The position numbers and the translations under genes were made by a program. Below, piece after piece: positions 28,377 through 37,450 of a stretch of 64,000 bases of DNA; the stretch's first letter is position 1, and each line of letters opens with the position of its first letter. The notes beneath the pieces were generated by a model. That model made no database searches. It had not been told where the DNA came from and was given only the letters and a program-made list of their open reading frames with translations. Origin of the DNA: Methylophilales bacterium UBA4017 (GTDB lineage Bacteria > Pseudomonadota > Gammaproteobacteria > Burkholderiales > Methylophilaceae); contig DGAZ01000043.1 in the NCBI GenBank assembly GCA_002384685.1, forward strand, positions 39,555-103,554. The letters run 5' to 3'.

Positions 28377-28542
28377 AAAAACTCGAAAAACTATTCTAAT
28401 TAAAAAAAATGAATTACCTGCTTTTTGCCCGCCAAAAAACAAAGATTCTTGGGCTATGCACCCAAGAGTTTTTATTGATCTAGAACAAAATAAAGAGGCT
28501 AATTGTCCTTATTGTGGAGCATCATACGCAATTATAGACTAG
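28369..28542 (+). CDS. Small zf-CHCC zinc-finger protein
   Basis: 57 residues from a TTG at 28369 that overlaps the end of ilvE by 8 nt. Cys and His ligands are in AFCPPKNK, MHPRVFID and NCPYCGASY, matching the zf-CHCC pattern (C, H, CxxC) with the typical HPRVF core. Members are short and resemble the zinc-binding NDUFS6 subunit; function in bacteria is not established. Its 3' end overlaps that of convergent murI by 11 nt. The start codon is the weak point; the only other upstream choice in frame is not a standard start. Confidence 0.85.
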   Translation: MIKKTRKTILIKKNELPAFCPPKNKDSWAMHPRVFIDLEQNKEANCPYCGASYAIID

Positions 28543-29338
28543 TAAATGACCTGCTAAATATAAAGCTATTTTTCATACTAGGTACTAGCAATTCAATTGA
28601 TCCATTAATATCATTACCATTTGAATAAACCAAAGGGCTCGAAGGTGAGCTCTCTAGGCTAGCTAGATTTTTTTCCTTAAGTATGCGCTCAACATGAAGA
28701 GCAACGGCTAATCCAGTATCAATAACTGATACCATGCCAGAAAAGTAATCCTCTACAATTTTTTTAATAAAAACATAATGTGTACACCCCAAAACAATTA
28801 CGTCTACCTTATTGTTCTTTAAAGGCAATAAATATGAGTGTATTAATCTTTTGATTAGATCGGAGTGTATTTCACCTTTCTCAATAAGCTCCACTAAACC
28901 TGCGCATGGCTGAACATAGAAAATAGCTTCGCCCTCGTAATTCTCTAACAGCGCTATAAATTTAGCACTTTTAAGTGTTCCTTCGGTAGCAAGGATACCG
29001 ATTTTTTTCTTTTTGCTAGCAGAAATTGCAGGCTTGACTGCAGGCTCCATACCAACAATAGGTAGACAATATTTTTCTCTTAACTCATGAATGCATGCCG
29101 CCGTTGCCGTGTTGCATGCAACAACAAGCAACTTAATATTATGGTGTTGAGTAAGGAAGTCGGTAATAATAAACGCCCTTCTTTTAATGTCTGAAGAGGT
29201 CATTTGTCCGTATGGTGCGTATTTCGAGTCAGCAACATATATAAGCCTTTCATTTGGCAACACGTGCTGCAACCTCTCTAGAACCGATAGACCGCCAACG
29301 CCGGAATCAAAAATACCAATGGATGGAATGTTTTTCAT
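28532..29338 (-). CDS. murI: Glutamate racemase
   Basis: 268 residues from the ATG at 29336-29338; the longer frame to 29386 adds an atypical tail. Motifs IGIFDSGVGGLSVL, VACNTATA (first catalytic Cys) and VLGCTHYVFI (second catalytic Cys) are intact. Provides D-glutamate for peptidoglycan. Divergent from the adenosyltransferase gene, with about 65 bases between starts. Confidence 0.94.
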   Translation of the reverse strand: MKNIPSIGIFDSGVGGLSVLERLQHVLPNERLIYVADSKYAPYGQMTSSDIKRRAFIITDFLTQHHNIKLLVVACNTATAACIHELREKYCLPIVGMEPAVKPAISASKKKKIGILATEGTLKSAKFIALLENYEGEAIFYVQPCAGLVELIEKGEIHSDLIKRLIHSYLLPLKNNKVDVIVLGCTHYVFIKKIVEDYFSGMVSVIDTGLAVALHVERILKEKNLASLESSPSSPLVYSNGNDINGSIELLVPSMKNSFIFSRSFTSL

Positions 29339-29403
29339 ATTTATATAAAGTTTTATAAATGGCTTACCAAAAGCTTTAATGTACAATATCTTAAAGGAAA
29401 ATT

Positions 29404-29949
29404 ATGGCAAATAGATTAACACATATTTATACCAAGACAGGGGATGCAGGGAAAACTGGTCTTGGCGACGGGTCAAGAGTAGAGAAATTTAATGCGCGTA
29501 TTGATGGGTTAGGAAGTATTGATGAATTAAACTCTATTTTAGGAATTATTCTTACAGAAGATATTGATACTAAACTCAAAGACACACTTATTAGAATTCA
29601 GCACCATTTATTTGATATTGGAGGGGAACTCTCAATACCAAACCATATTAAGATTGTTGCTGAAAAAGTAATATTCTTAGAAGGTCATATTGATGAAATG
29701 AATGCTGTCCTTTCTCCCCTAAAAGAATTTATTCTTCCTGGTGGATCGAAGGCTGCAGCAGTTTGTCATCATGCACGGACAGTATGCAGAAGGGTCGAGC
29801 GAATATTATTCAAACTCAAGGAAACAGATAAAATTAATGATATTTCATTGCAATATATTAATCGCTTATCCGACTTCCTGTTTGTTTTTGCAAGGTACAT
29901 TAATCATTCTAAAAAAATTAATGATATTTACTGGCAAAAAAATATTTAA
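29404..29949 (+). CDS. Cob(I)alamin adenosyltransferase, PduO type
   Basis: 181 residues. The N-terminal IYTKTGDAGKTGLGDGSRV motif is the ATP site of PduO-type enzymes, with HARTVCRRVER near residue 122 and RLSDFLFVFARY near 159. Converts cobalamin to adenosylcobalamin. AAAGGA precedes the ATG. No cobalamin synthesis or adenosylcobalamin-dependent enzyme is in this window. Confidence 0.93.
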   Translation: MANRLTHIYTKTGDAGKTGLGDGSRVEKFNARIDGLGSIDELNSILGIILTEDIDTKLKDTLIRIQHHLFDIGGELSIPNHIKIVAEKVIFLEGHIDEMNAVLSPLKEFILPGGSKAAAVCHHARTVCRRVERILFKLKETDKINDISLQYINRLSDFLFVFARYINHSKKINDIYWQKNI

Positions 29950-29958
29950 TACTACTTC

Positions 29959-31194
29959 ATGAAAAGTAATTTTATCGAAGCCGTTAAGTGCGGTGTTAAA
30001 TCGCTATTTAGCTCCCAAAAAATTGATGAGAGCAAAATATCTAAACATGCGATTGAAATCATAAAAGTTCTTCAAAAGAACAATTATGAGGCTTATATCG
30101 TCGGCGGAGCAATTCGAGATATTTTGATGGACAAAAATCCAAAAGATTTTGATATTGCGACCAACGCAACCCCTGAACAAATAAGGCATTTATTTCGAAG
30201 GTCTCGAATAATTGGTAGGAGGTTTAAGCTGGTCCATGTTATAGATGGACGAGATATTATAGAAGTCTCAACATTTCGAGCGCAACCCCACAATAAAGAA
30301 GTCATGTCTAATGGAGTAACAAAGGATAATGAGTATGGCACGTTAAAAGAAGATGCCGAGAGAAGAGACTTTACTTGCAATTCTATTTATTATAATCCTG
30401 CAACAAGAAAAGTGATTGACTTTTATGGTGGTGTAAAAGATATAAAAGAAAAAAAATTATCAATGATCGGTGATCCAAAAATAAGGTTTGATGAAGATCC
30501 TGTAAGAATACTCAGAGCTATTAGGTTTTCTGCAAAGCTAAATTTAAAAATAGATAAAAATATTATAGAAGCGATAGAGTCAAAAAAGACTCAGCTCCAA
30601 TCGATACCTTACTCAAGGTTATTTGACGAGATTATGAAGTTATTTCTTACTGGGCATGCTTTGCAAAGCATAGATCTATTTAATAAATTCAACCTTTCGA
30701 ACTATTATTTTCCTTCTTTTAAGTCAACAGATCCGAAAACTCAATCCTTTTTATTAAAAGGTCTTAGTGATACGGATATGAGAATTCATAGCAATAAGTC
30801 AGTTAATCCTGGCTTCCTTTTATCAGTCTTTTTATGGAAAGAAGTTAAGGAGGTTTGGGGGAAAAGGAACAAAACATCAATTAATTCAACAGTAGCTCTT
30901 AATGATGCAATTGAATATGTTCTAGAAAAACAATCTAAAATATTCCCTATTCAAAAAAGATTTGGCGTCACTATGAGCGAAATTTGGAGATTGCAACCAA
31001 GGTTTGGTAAGCTGCACCCTAAGCGTATTTATCGTTTACTAGGTCATCCTCGCTTCAGGGCAGCCTATGACTTTATGTTGCTAAGAGATTATCATGGGGA
31101 AGTTGAGCCAGGACTCTGTGGGTGGTGGACAAATTTTATAGCAGCAGATGAAAAAACTAAAGGCGTATTGTTACAAAATATTAAGCTTAAATGA
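29959..31194 (+). CDS. pcnB: Poly(A) polymerase I
   Basis: 411 residues. Nucleotidyltransferase motif YIVGGAIRDILM followed by DFDIAT with the two catalytic acids, the RRDFTCNSIYYNP segment, and RFDEDPVRILRAIRFSAKL, which is the PcnB rather than the CCA-enzyme form. A basic C-terminal tail typical of PcnB is shorter than in E. coli. Overlaps folK by ATGA. Confidence 0.93.
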   Translation: MKSNFIEAVKCGVKSLFSSQKIDESKISKHAIEIIKVLQKNNYEAYIVGGAIRDILMDKNPKDFDIATNATPEQIRHLFRRSRIIGRRFKLVHVIDGRDIIEVSTFRAQPHNKEVMSNGVTKDNEYGTLKEDAERRDFTCNSIYYNPATRKVIDFYGGVKDIKEKKLSMIGDPKIRFDEDPVRILRAIRFSAKLNLKIDKNIIEAIESKKTQLQSIPYSRLFDEIMKLFLTGHALQSIDLFNKFNLSNYYFPSFKSTDPKTQSFLLKGLSDTDMRIHSNKSVNPGFLLSVFLWKEVKEVWGKRNKTSINSTVALNDAIEYVLEKQSKIFPIQKRFGVTMSEIWRLQPRFGKLHPKRIYRLLGHPRFRAAYDFMLLRDYHGEVEPGLCGWWTNFIAADEKTKGVLLQNIKLK

Positions 31195-31670
31195 AAAATA
31201 TATTTATTGGGATAGGAAGTAATTTAATTGACCCAAAAAAACAGGTTCTTGACGCTATAAATAAAATTAGTACAATCGATGGGGTTGAGATTCTAAGCCA
31301 ATCAAGCCTGTATGAAACAGCGCCAGTAGGGATCCTAGACCAGCCTAACTTTATTAACGCAGCTATTAAAATTTGTTTTGATGGTAGTCCTCATAAATTG
31401 CTTAACCATTTATTAGAAATAGAAGGCTTGTTCGGTAGGATTAGAAAAGAAAAAAATGGTCCTAGAACGCTCGATTTAGATATATTATTATTTAATAAAA
31501 CTAAAATTGCGGAAGATGATTTAATGATCCCTCACCCACGAATGCATCAAAGACTTTTTGTCTTGCTTCCGCTTCAAGAGATTGCCCCAAATATTGATAT
31601 TGGCGAACATGGTTCAATTAATGATTTAATACATAAGGCTCCTAAAGATATTGTGGAAAAAATATTCTAA
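31191..31670 (+). CDS. folK: 6-hydroxymethyl-7,8-dihydropterin pyrophosphokinase
   Basis: 159 residues. IGIGSNLIDP at the N-terminus, GRIRKEKNGPRTLDLDILLF near 80-100 with the magnesium acids, and PHPRMHQRLFVLLPL. Folate pathway. TAATG overlap with the following kinase gene, and a pcnB-folK-dNK-panB order usual in Betaproteobacteria. Confidence 0.95.
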   Translation: MKNIFIGIGSNLIDPKKQVLDAINKISTIDGVEILSQSSLYETAPVGILDQPNFINAAIKICFDGSPHKLLNHLLEIEGLFGRIRKEKNGPRTLDLDILLFNKTKIAEDDLMIPHPRMHQRLFVLLPLQEIAPNIDIGEHGSINDLIHKAPKDIVEKIF

Positions 31671-32317
31671 TGAATATTTTTAATAAATACCCCTATATTG
31701 TCGTTGAGGGTCCAATAGGCTCAGGAAAATCGACATTAGCTAGGCTTCTGGCAAGCCAATTCCATGCAAATATGTTTTCAGAGAAGGCCGAAAGAAACCC
31801 TTTTCTTCCTAAATTCTATGAAGACATGAAACATTACGCGCTACCGACACAGCTATTCTTTCTTTTTCAACGGGCTAATCAAATTAATGAGCTTAAACAG
31901 CAGGATTTTTTTAGGAATGGGGTAGTTGCAGATTTTTTCTTGCAAAAAGATCCTATTTTTGCTCGACTAAATCTTGATAATGAGGAATTTAAGCTTTACG
32001 ATCAAATATATAAACATCTTGAGATTAAGGCGCCAACTCCTGACCTGGTTATTTATCTTCAAACACCGGTTGATCTCCTAAGAGCAAGAGTTGAGAAGCG
32101 GAATATAGGGTATGAACAAAAGATCTCTACAGAGTACCTTGAAAGAATAGCTGAATCATATAGTAGCTATTTTCATAATGACCATAATTCAAACGTACTA
32201 ATTGTAAACAATGAAAGCTTAGATATTCTTAAAGATAAATCTTCATTAAATATGCTAATTGAAAGAATCTTGTCAATTTCTAGTATCAGAGAATACTTTA
32301 ATCCCAAGCTCACCTAA
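31670..32317 (+). CDS. Deoxynucleoside kinase
   Basis: 215 residues. P-loop VEGPIGSGKSTLA at residues 12-24, the ERNPFLPKFYED segment and a lid region RARVEKRNIGYE. Belongs to the deoxyadenosine/deoxyguanosine kinase family, which salvages purine deoxynucleosides. The substrate cannot be assigned from sequence alone. panB begins 1 nt after its stop. Confidence 0.9.
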   Translation: MNIFNKYPYIVVEGPIGSGKSTLARLLASQFHANMFSEKAERNPFLPKFYEDMKHYALPTQLFFLFQRANQINELKQQDFFRNGVVADFFLQKDPIFARLNLDNEEFKLYDQIYKHLEIKAPTPDLVIYLQTPVDLLRARVEKRNIGYEQKISTEYLERIAESYSSYFHNDHNSNVLIVNNESLDILKDKSSLNMLIERILSISSIREYFNPKLT

Positions 32318-32318
32318 A

Positions 32319-33035
32319 ATGAATCGCATCGAAAAATTACAATCAAAAAAGAAGATTACTATTATCACTTGCTATGACGCAAGCTTTGCAGGATGGCTCG
32401 AAAAAAATAAATGTGATGCTTTGCTAGTTGGTGACTCGCTAGGTATCTATGTCAAAGGAGAAATCTCTACTAAGACAGTGTTATTAGATGAGCTGCTTTA
32501 CCACACAAAGGCAGTCAAGTCTGGGGCCAAATCTATCCCGATTATTTCAGACATGCCTTACGGTACTTTCAATACAAAACGAATGGCGCTGCAAAATGCG
32601 TCCAAAATAATTGATGCGGGTGCTGATATGGTAAAAATTGAAGGTGATATAGAGATTTATCCAATCATTGATCATCTGACCGAACATGGCATAAGAGTAT
32701 GCGGACATATAGGTTTCACACCTCAAACCATAGATAAGCCCAAAAAACATTACGATCCAAAGGCTTTTCTAGCTAAGGCAAAAAGTATTGAGGCATGTGG
32801 TGCAAGCATGATTGTTTTGTCTATGATGGGTGAAAGAGTGGATGCCCTTATAACTAAAAATTTAAATATACCAACCATTAGCTTCCGGTCATCAGACAGT
32901 TGTGACGGCTGTGTTGAAATTCTTCATGATCTTCTGGGGATATCTAGCAATTCCTATGTCTTTAAAAGGAATGGGATAAAAAAGCATAATGATTCTTCCG
33001 AAGCACTTGTCCAAAAATTTTTAAAAAAGGTCTAG
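32319..33035 (+). CDS. panB: Divergent PanB homologue (ketopantoate hydroxymethyltransferase family)
   Basis: 238 residues from the ATG at 32319, against about 264 in E. coli. Metal and substrate residues of the first half are kept: Asp39, Asp78, Lys106 and Glu108 equate to E. coli D45, D84, K112 and E114. In the second half the catalytic Glu (E. coli E181, LECVP) is Ser168 (LSMMG), the near-invariant GIGAG stretch is replaced by SFRSSDS, and about seven residues of the GGYKVQGR loop are gone. The frame is clean and panC and panD follow, so the gene is retained, but whether it still makes ketopantoate is open. Confidence 0.85.
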   Translation: MNRIEKLQSKKKITIITCYDASFAGWLEKNKCDALLVGDSLGIYVKGEISTKTVLLDELLYHTKAVKSGAKSIPIISDMPYGTFNTKRMALQNASKIIDAGADMVKIEGDIEIYPIIDHLTEHGIRVCGHIGFTPQTIDKPKKHYDPKAFLAKAKSIEACGASMIVLSMMGERVDALITKNLNIPTISFRSSDSCDGCVEILHDLLGISSNSYVFKRNGIKKHNDSSEALVQKFLKKV

Positions 33036-33051
33036 TTTTGAGTTTACTCTT

Positions 33052-33888
33052 ATGCACTTTATCCAGTCTATAGAGTCATTAAAAACCGTCAGCAAAGCCA
33101 ATAACCATATTGCTTTTGTTCCAACTATGGGGAATCTTCACAAAGGGCATCTTGCTCTTATTGAAAAAGCCAAATCATTATCTAAGGATGTTGTGGTTTC
33201 AATTTTTATTAATCCTACTCAATTTAATTCTAAGCAAGATTTTGAGACATACCCAAAGACTTTACAACAAGATAAAAGCCTACTAGAACCTTTCTTTGAT
33301 GATCGGTTTATAGTGTTCTCTCCCAAGGACAGTGAAATACTTTCTCACAAAACATTCACAGAATATGATTTGCCTAAAGCGGCAGATGATCTATGCGGAA
33401 AGTATAGACCCGGGCATTTTAACGGCGTTATTCAAATAATTGATATTTTCTTTGATCTAATTAAGCCCCAATATGCTATTTTTGGTAAAAAGGACTATCA
33501 ACAACTTTTTCTTATTAGAGATTTTGCAAATAATAAATACCGCAGCATAAAAATTGTTGGGCAAGATACCGTTAGATCTGAAGCCTTATTAGCCTTAAGC
33601 TCGCGTAACAACCTTCTGGGAGCAAAATATCTATGCAAGGCTAATGAATTATTTTTTGCTCTCCAAGAGCTTGTCGAGATGGTAAAATTGACAAGAAGCC
33701 ATAAGCAGGCAGTAGCTAAAATCAAAAGTTCGTTAAGCCAAAATGGTTGGGTGGTTGAGTACGTAGCTATTCGAAGGCGGCGTGACCTAAAAGAGCCCTC
33801 AGAGACGGACAAGTCATTGGTTGCTTTGGTAGCTGCAAGGCTTAATAATATCCGGCTAATTGATAATATAGAATTTTGCATAGATTGA
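33052..33888 (+). CDS. panC: Pantothenate synthetase
   Basis: 278 residues. The HIGH-type ATP motif is VPTMGNLHKGHLALI, then NPTQF, RPGHFNGV, FGKKDYQQLFLIRD and LSSRNNLL (KMSKS-like position). All usual active-site groups are present. Joins pantoate and beta-alanine using ATP. Starts 16 nt after panB. Confidence 0.94.
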   Translation: MHFIQSIESLKTVSKANNHIAFVPTMGNLHKGHLALIEKAKSLSKDVVVSIFINPTQFNSKQDFETYPKTLQQDKSLLEPFFDDRFIVFSPKDSEILSHKTFTEYDLPKAADDLCGKYRPGHFNGVIQIIDIFFDLIKPQYAIFGKKDYQQLFLIRDFANNKYRSIKIVGQDTVRSEALLALSSRNNLLGAKYLCKANELFFALQELVEMVKLTRSHKQAVAKIKSSLSQNGWVVEYVAIRRRRDLKEPSETDKSLVALVAARLNNIRLIDNIEFCID

Positions 33889-33940
33889 TTGAACTGACTA
33901 TAATAGTGACGATAAATTTTTTGGGATTACAATACAAATA

Positions 33941-34321
33941 ATGCAAAGAAAAATGCTTAAATCAAAACTTCACCGTGTGACCGTTACTCATTCAGAGCTT
34001 GAGTATGAAGGTTCGTGCGCCATTGATATTGAATTGTTAAAAGCCGCCAACATTAAAGAGTATGAGCAAATTTCAATTTATAACATAACAAATGGTGAGC
34101 GATTTACTACTTATGCGATTTCGGCAGAAGGTAGTTCAGGAATTATATCAATTAATGGTGCGGCGGCTCATAAAGCTAACCCAGGTGATATGCTCATTAT
34201 TGCAACTTATGCTGACTACACTGAAATAGAATTAAACCAATATAAGCCTTTACTGGTCTATGTTGATGGTAACAATAAGGTTACTATCAGCAAAAACTCT
34301 ATCGCCATGCAAGCTGCTTGA
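33941..34321 (+). CDS. panD: Aspartate 1-decarboxylase
   Basis: 126 residues. The pro-enzyme self-cleaves between Gly24 and Ser25 in YEGSCAID to make the pyruvoyl group. Lys9 (SKLHRVTVT) and Tyr-rich NNGERF-like segment TNGERFTTY are as expected. Supplies beta-alanine to PanC. A TTG start for rsfS follows its stop by 1 nt. Confidence 0.96.
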   Translation: MQRKMLKSKLHRVTVTHSELEYEGSCAIDIELLKAANIKEYEQISIYNITNGERFTTYAISAEGSSGIISINGAAAHKANPGDMLIIATYADYTEIELNQYKPLLVYVDGNNKVTISKNSIAMQAA

Positions 34322-34322
34322 T

Positions 34323-34649
34323 TTGATCTCAGTTTCCAATATAAAAAAAAATATTATTGATGCTTTAGAGGATATTAAAGCCTTCGATATTGTTTCACTT
34401 GATGTTCGTAAACTCACGTCTATTGCTGATTATATGATTATTGCTAGTGCTAGCTCCTCTAGACAGACCAAGGCTCTCGCGAACAACGTTCAGGATAGGA
34501 TGAAGGAAATTAATGTTGGTGTAGTAGGAATGGAAGGAGAATCTGAAGGGGACTGGGTTTTGGTTGATGTTGGAGACGTAGTGGTTCATATCATGACACC
34601 GACTACGAGAGCATATTACAATTTAGAAGAATTGTGGTCTAAAGCATAA
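34323..34649 (+). CDS. rsfS: Ribosomal silencing factor RsfS
   Basis: 108 residues from the TTG at 34323; an earlier in-frame ATG at 34260 lies inside panD and is unlikely. Motifs [31 protein letters not shown] and [16 protein letters not shown] are diagnostic. Binds L14 of the 50S subunit and blocks subunit joining on starvation. rlmH follows after 12 nt, the usual pair. Confidence 0.93.
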   Translation: MISVSNIKKNIIDALEDIKAFDIVSLDVRKLTSIADYMIIASASSSRQTKALANNVQDRMKEINVGVVGMEGESEGDWVLVDVGDVVVHIMTPTTRAYYNLEELWSKA

Positions 34650-34661
34650 TTCCTGTTTGCC

Positions 34662-35126
34662 TTGCTCAAAATAAAAATTATTTCCATAGGAAACAAGTCT
34701 GACAAGGTTGTTAATACCCTCATTAATGATTACGCGAAAAAAATCGGCGGTATTTTCCAGTTGGAATGGATACAATTAAAGTCAGAAAGAAAATTTGACT
34801 CAGCTGATAAGAAAAAAAAATTGGAAGCCGAAAAAATAAAACTCCATATAGGCTCTTCTTATATTATTGCATTGGATGAGCATGGTGAAATGCTTACATC
34901 AAAGGAGTTTGCATTAAAGATCTCACAATGGTCTCAGCATTACTCTTGCATTACATTTATTATAGGAGGGGCTGACGGGCTTGATCAAAGCATTTTAAAG
35001 CTGGCAAACTTTATAATAAGCTTTTCCTCTATGACGCTTCCGCATCAACTGGTAAAAATATTTATTGCTGAGCAGCTTTACAGAGCTTCGTCCATCTTGA
35101 GCAATCACCCTTACCATCGTGAATAA
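34662..35126 (+). CDS. rlmH: 23S rRNA (pseudouridine1915-N3)-methyltransferase
   Basis: 154 residues from a TTG at 34662. SPOUT fold with IIALDEHGEMLTS near residue 67, IIGGADGLDQS near 103 and the knot segment SSMTLPHQLVKIFIAEQLYRA split over 125-145. Methylates the pseudouridine at 1915. Overlaps the photolyase gene by 8 nt. Confidence 0.95.
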   Translation: MLKIKIISIGNKSDKVVNTLINDYAKKIGGIFQLEWIQLKSERKFDSADKKKKLEAEKIKLHIGSSYIIALDEHGEMLTSKEFALKISQWSQHYSCITFIIGGADGLDQSILKLANFIISFSSMTLPHQLVKIFIAEQLYRASSILSNHPYHRE

Positions 35127-36543
35127 GCAATTTAAGAATAGTTTAATGTGGTTCCGAAGGGACCTCAGACTTCATGACAATGCCGCCTTACATAGTGCTC
35201 TGTCTCAATCTGACAATGTTTTCTGTGTATTTATATTTGATATAAATATTTTAGATAATTTAAAATCAAAAGAAGATCAACGCATCGAGTTTATATGGGA
35301 GGCATTAAAGGAAATGAAGACTTCATTAAACTCAATAAAATCTGACATTATTGTAATGCATGCTAATCCCATGGAAGCTATTCCAGCTATCCTAAATAAA
35401 TACAATTGTGAGGCCTTATTTTTTAACAAGGATTATGAGTCCTATGCGGCCAAAAGAGATGGTGACGTAATGGGGTGTGTAAGTAAATTAGGTGTTGAAT
35501 CTTACCAGTTTAAAGATACTGTTTTATTTGAAGAAAAAGAAATTTTATCTCAGTCCGATAAACCCTATACCGTATTTTCTCCTTATAAAAACAATCATCT
35601 AAATAGGCTATACCAAGATGGGATAATACAACATGACTGTGAAAGTAATAAAAAAAAATTTGCTGTTGTTGAAGCAGAGGAAATACCTTCCCTAGAAAGC
35701 CTGGGATTTAAAAAAACTAATTTAGATCGCTTAAAGATACCAACAGGCTCATCAGGTGGAAAATATTTACTGCTTGATTTTGAAAAAAGAATTGATCATT
35801 ACAAGCAAAGAAGAGATTATCCTGGAAAAAAAGGGGTTTCCTATCTGTCCGTGCATAATCGCTTTGGAACTATTTCTATTCGTGAGCAAGCTCTAATTGC
35901 TATGAATAAGCAATCAGAGGGTTCTTTGGTATGGCTCAATGAGTTGGTTTGGCGAGACTTTTACTTTCAAATACTATCGAACTTTCCGTATATTAATGAT
36001 GGGGCAAGTTTTAAGCCGCAATTCGATCAAATACCTTTTGAAAATAATCTTCAATTCTTTGAGGCCTGGAAAAGTGGGCAGACAGGTTTCCCAATTATCG
36101 ACGCTGCCATGCACCAGTTAAACCAAACGGGGTTTATGCATAATCGCTTAAGAATGATCGTGGCATCTTTTTTGGTCAAAGATTTACTAGTAGATTGGCG
36201 CTGGGGTGAGGCATATTTTTCTGAAAAACTGATTGATTTTGATTTTTCGGCCAATAATGGTGGTTGGCAGTGGGCAGCCTCGACTGGCTGCGATGCTCAG
36301 CCATGGTTTAGGATATTCAATCCCCTGCTACAATCTGAAAAATTTGATCCAGAGGGTCTATTCATAAAAAAATACCTACCTCAGCTCAAACCTCTCGATT
36401 CTAAGCAGATTCATCGTCCGCATTTTTTTTATGAAAAAGACCCGGATACATTTAAAGTTAATTTAGGGAAAGACTATCCGTTTCCCATTGTAGACCACGC
36501 AATACAGAGAAAAAAAGCTCTGCTAATGTACCAGGCAACCTAA
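35119..36543 (+). CDS. phrB: Deoxyribodipyrimidine photolyase
   Basis: 474 residues from GTG. Antenna domain starts LMWFRRDLRLHDNAAL; FAD domain has WLNELVWRDFYFQ, TGFPIIDAAM, RMIVASFLVKDLLVDWRWGE, NNGGWQWAASTGCD and FRIFNPLLQSEKFDP, as in class I CPD photolyases. Light-driven repair of cyclobutane dimers, consistent with life in sunlit water. Confidence 0.95.
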   Translation: MNKQFKNSLMWFRRDLRLHDNAALHSALSQSDNVFCVFIFDINILDNLKSKEDQRIEFIWEALKEMKTSLNSIKSDIIVMHANPMEAIPAILNKYNCEALFFNKDYESYAAKRDGDVMGCVSKLGVESYQFKDTVLFEEKEILSQSDKPYTVFSPYKNNHLNRLYQDGIIQHDCESNKKKFAVVEAEEIPSLESLGFKKTNLDRLKIPTGSSGGKYLLLDFEKRIDHYKQRRDYPGKKGVSYLSVHNRFGTISIREQALIAMNKQSEGSLVWLNELVWRDFYFQILSNFPYINDGASFKPQFDQIPFENNLQFFEAWKSGQTGFPIIDAAMHQLNQTGFMHNRLRMIVASFLVKDLLVDWRWGEAYFSEKLIDFDFSANNGGWQWAASTGCDAQPWFRIFNPLLQSEKFDPEGLFIKKYLPQLKPLDSKQIHRPHFFYEKDPDTFKVNLGKDYPFPIVDHAIQRKKALLMYQAT

Positions 36544-36559
36544 AGTAGCAAAAAAACAA

Positions 36560-36600
36560 CAAACCGTTTAATGTCAAAGTGATATGCATTAAATTGTTTG
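36560..36600. repeat. Imperfect inverted repeat between phrB and mlaA
   Basis: The 14-nt arms at 36560-36573 and 36587-36600 match at 12 positions (13 counting a G-U pair) around a 13-nt loop. It lies just after phrB and 37 nt before mlaA. It has no T run, so could be an RNA-stabilising structure or an operator. Confidence 0.45.
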
Positions 36601-36636
36601 GTAAATAAGCAACATTCATGGATAATTGCAGAATAT

Positions 36637-37443
36637 ATGAATAAAATCAAAACCCTAATCGTACTGGCTTTGTTGCTTTCCTTGTTTGGATGTGCAACGC
36701 AACAGAATATTGACCCTCTTGAAGGAATGAATCGTTCCATTTATGGTTTTAATGAAGTGGTTGATAATTCCATTATGAAGCCGGTATCACAAGGATATAA
36801 AGCCGTCATGCCTGATCCAGCAGTAAAAGGAATAAATAACTTCTTTAACAATATCAGAGACTTCATTACGGTAATTAACGATGTCCTTCAGCTTAAAGTC
36901 GAGCATGCTGCTAATGATGCTGGCCGTGTTCTAGTCAATACTACAGTTGGTTTATTAGGCTTTATTGATGTTCACACTATGTCTGGTGGAGAACGTAGGA
37001 AAGAAGATTTTGGGCAGACTTTAGCATTTTATGGCTGGAGTAATAGCGCTTACCTAGTGCTTCCATTTGTTGGCCCATCAACAGTTCGAGATGCATCAGG
37101 ATTGGTGGTTGACACGCTATTTCTTGATCCAATCACTTACATCGATAACGTAAGATTAAGAAACCAAATTCGAATACTTCAATTTGTTGATGCGCGAGCG
37201 GAATTGCTCAATACATCTGCTATTCTTGACCAAGCTGCACTTGATCCCTACACTTTTCAACGAGATGCTTACCTTCAATACCGAGAGAAGTTAATCAATG
37301 ATGGGAATGTCGACTTAATCGACTATAAGAGTTCTGCTGAAAATGCTTTCGAGCCATATGAGGAGGACGCAAAACCTACTGATGTGACTGACGTAAGTGA
37401 TGATATTATTATCGGGCAGCTTGATCTGTCTTCTCAAGAATAA
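36637..37443 (+). CDS. mlaA: Phospholipid-transport lipoprotein MlaA (VacJ)
   Basis: 268 residues from ATG at 36637; the longer frame would bury the signal. Lipobox LFGC with Cys19. DPLEGMNRSIYGFNE and NVLNDVLQ-like core INDVLQLK, then GWSNSAYLVLPFVGPSTVRDA are the MlaA signature. Removes mislocalised phospholipids from the outer leaflet of the outer membrane. No mlaBCDEF genes are adjacent. Confidence 0.95.
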   Translation: MNKIKTLIVLALLLSLFGCATQQNIDPLEGMNRSIYGFNEVVDNSIMKPVSQGYKAVMPDPAVKGINNFFNNIRDFITVINDVLQLKVEHAANDAGRVLVNTTVGLLGFIDVHTMSGGERRKEDFGQTLAFYGWSNSAYLVLPFVGPSTVRDASGLVVDTLFLDPITYIDNVRLRNQIRILQFVDARAELLNTSAILDQAALDPYTFQRDAYLQYREKLINDGNVDLIDYKSSAENAFEPYEEDAKPTDVTDVSDDIIIGQLDLSSQE

Positions 37444-37450
37444 GTAACTT

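Noticed and set aside
33498..33881. 127-residue minus-strand frame
   Set aside because: Antisense shadow of panC, which keeps all its active-site motifs.
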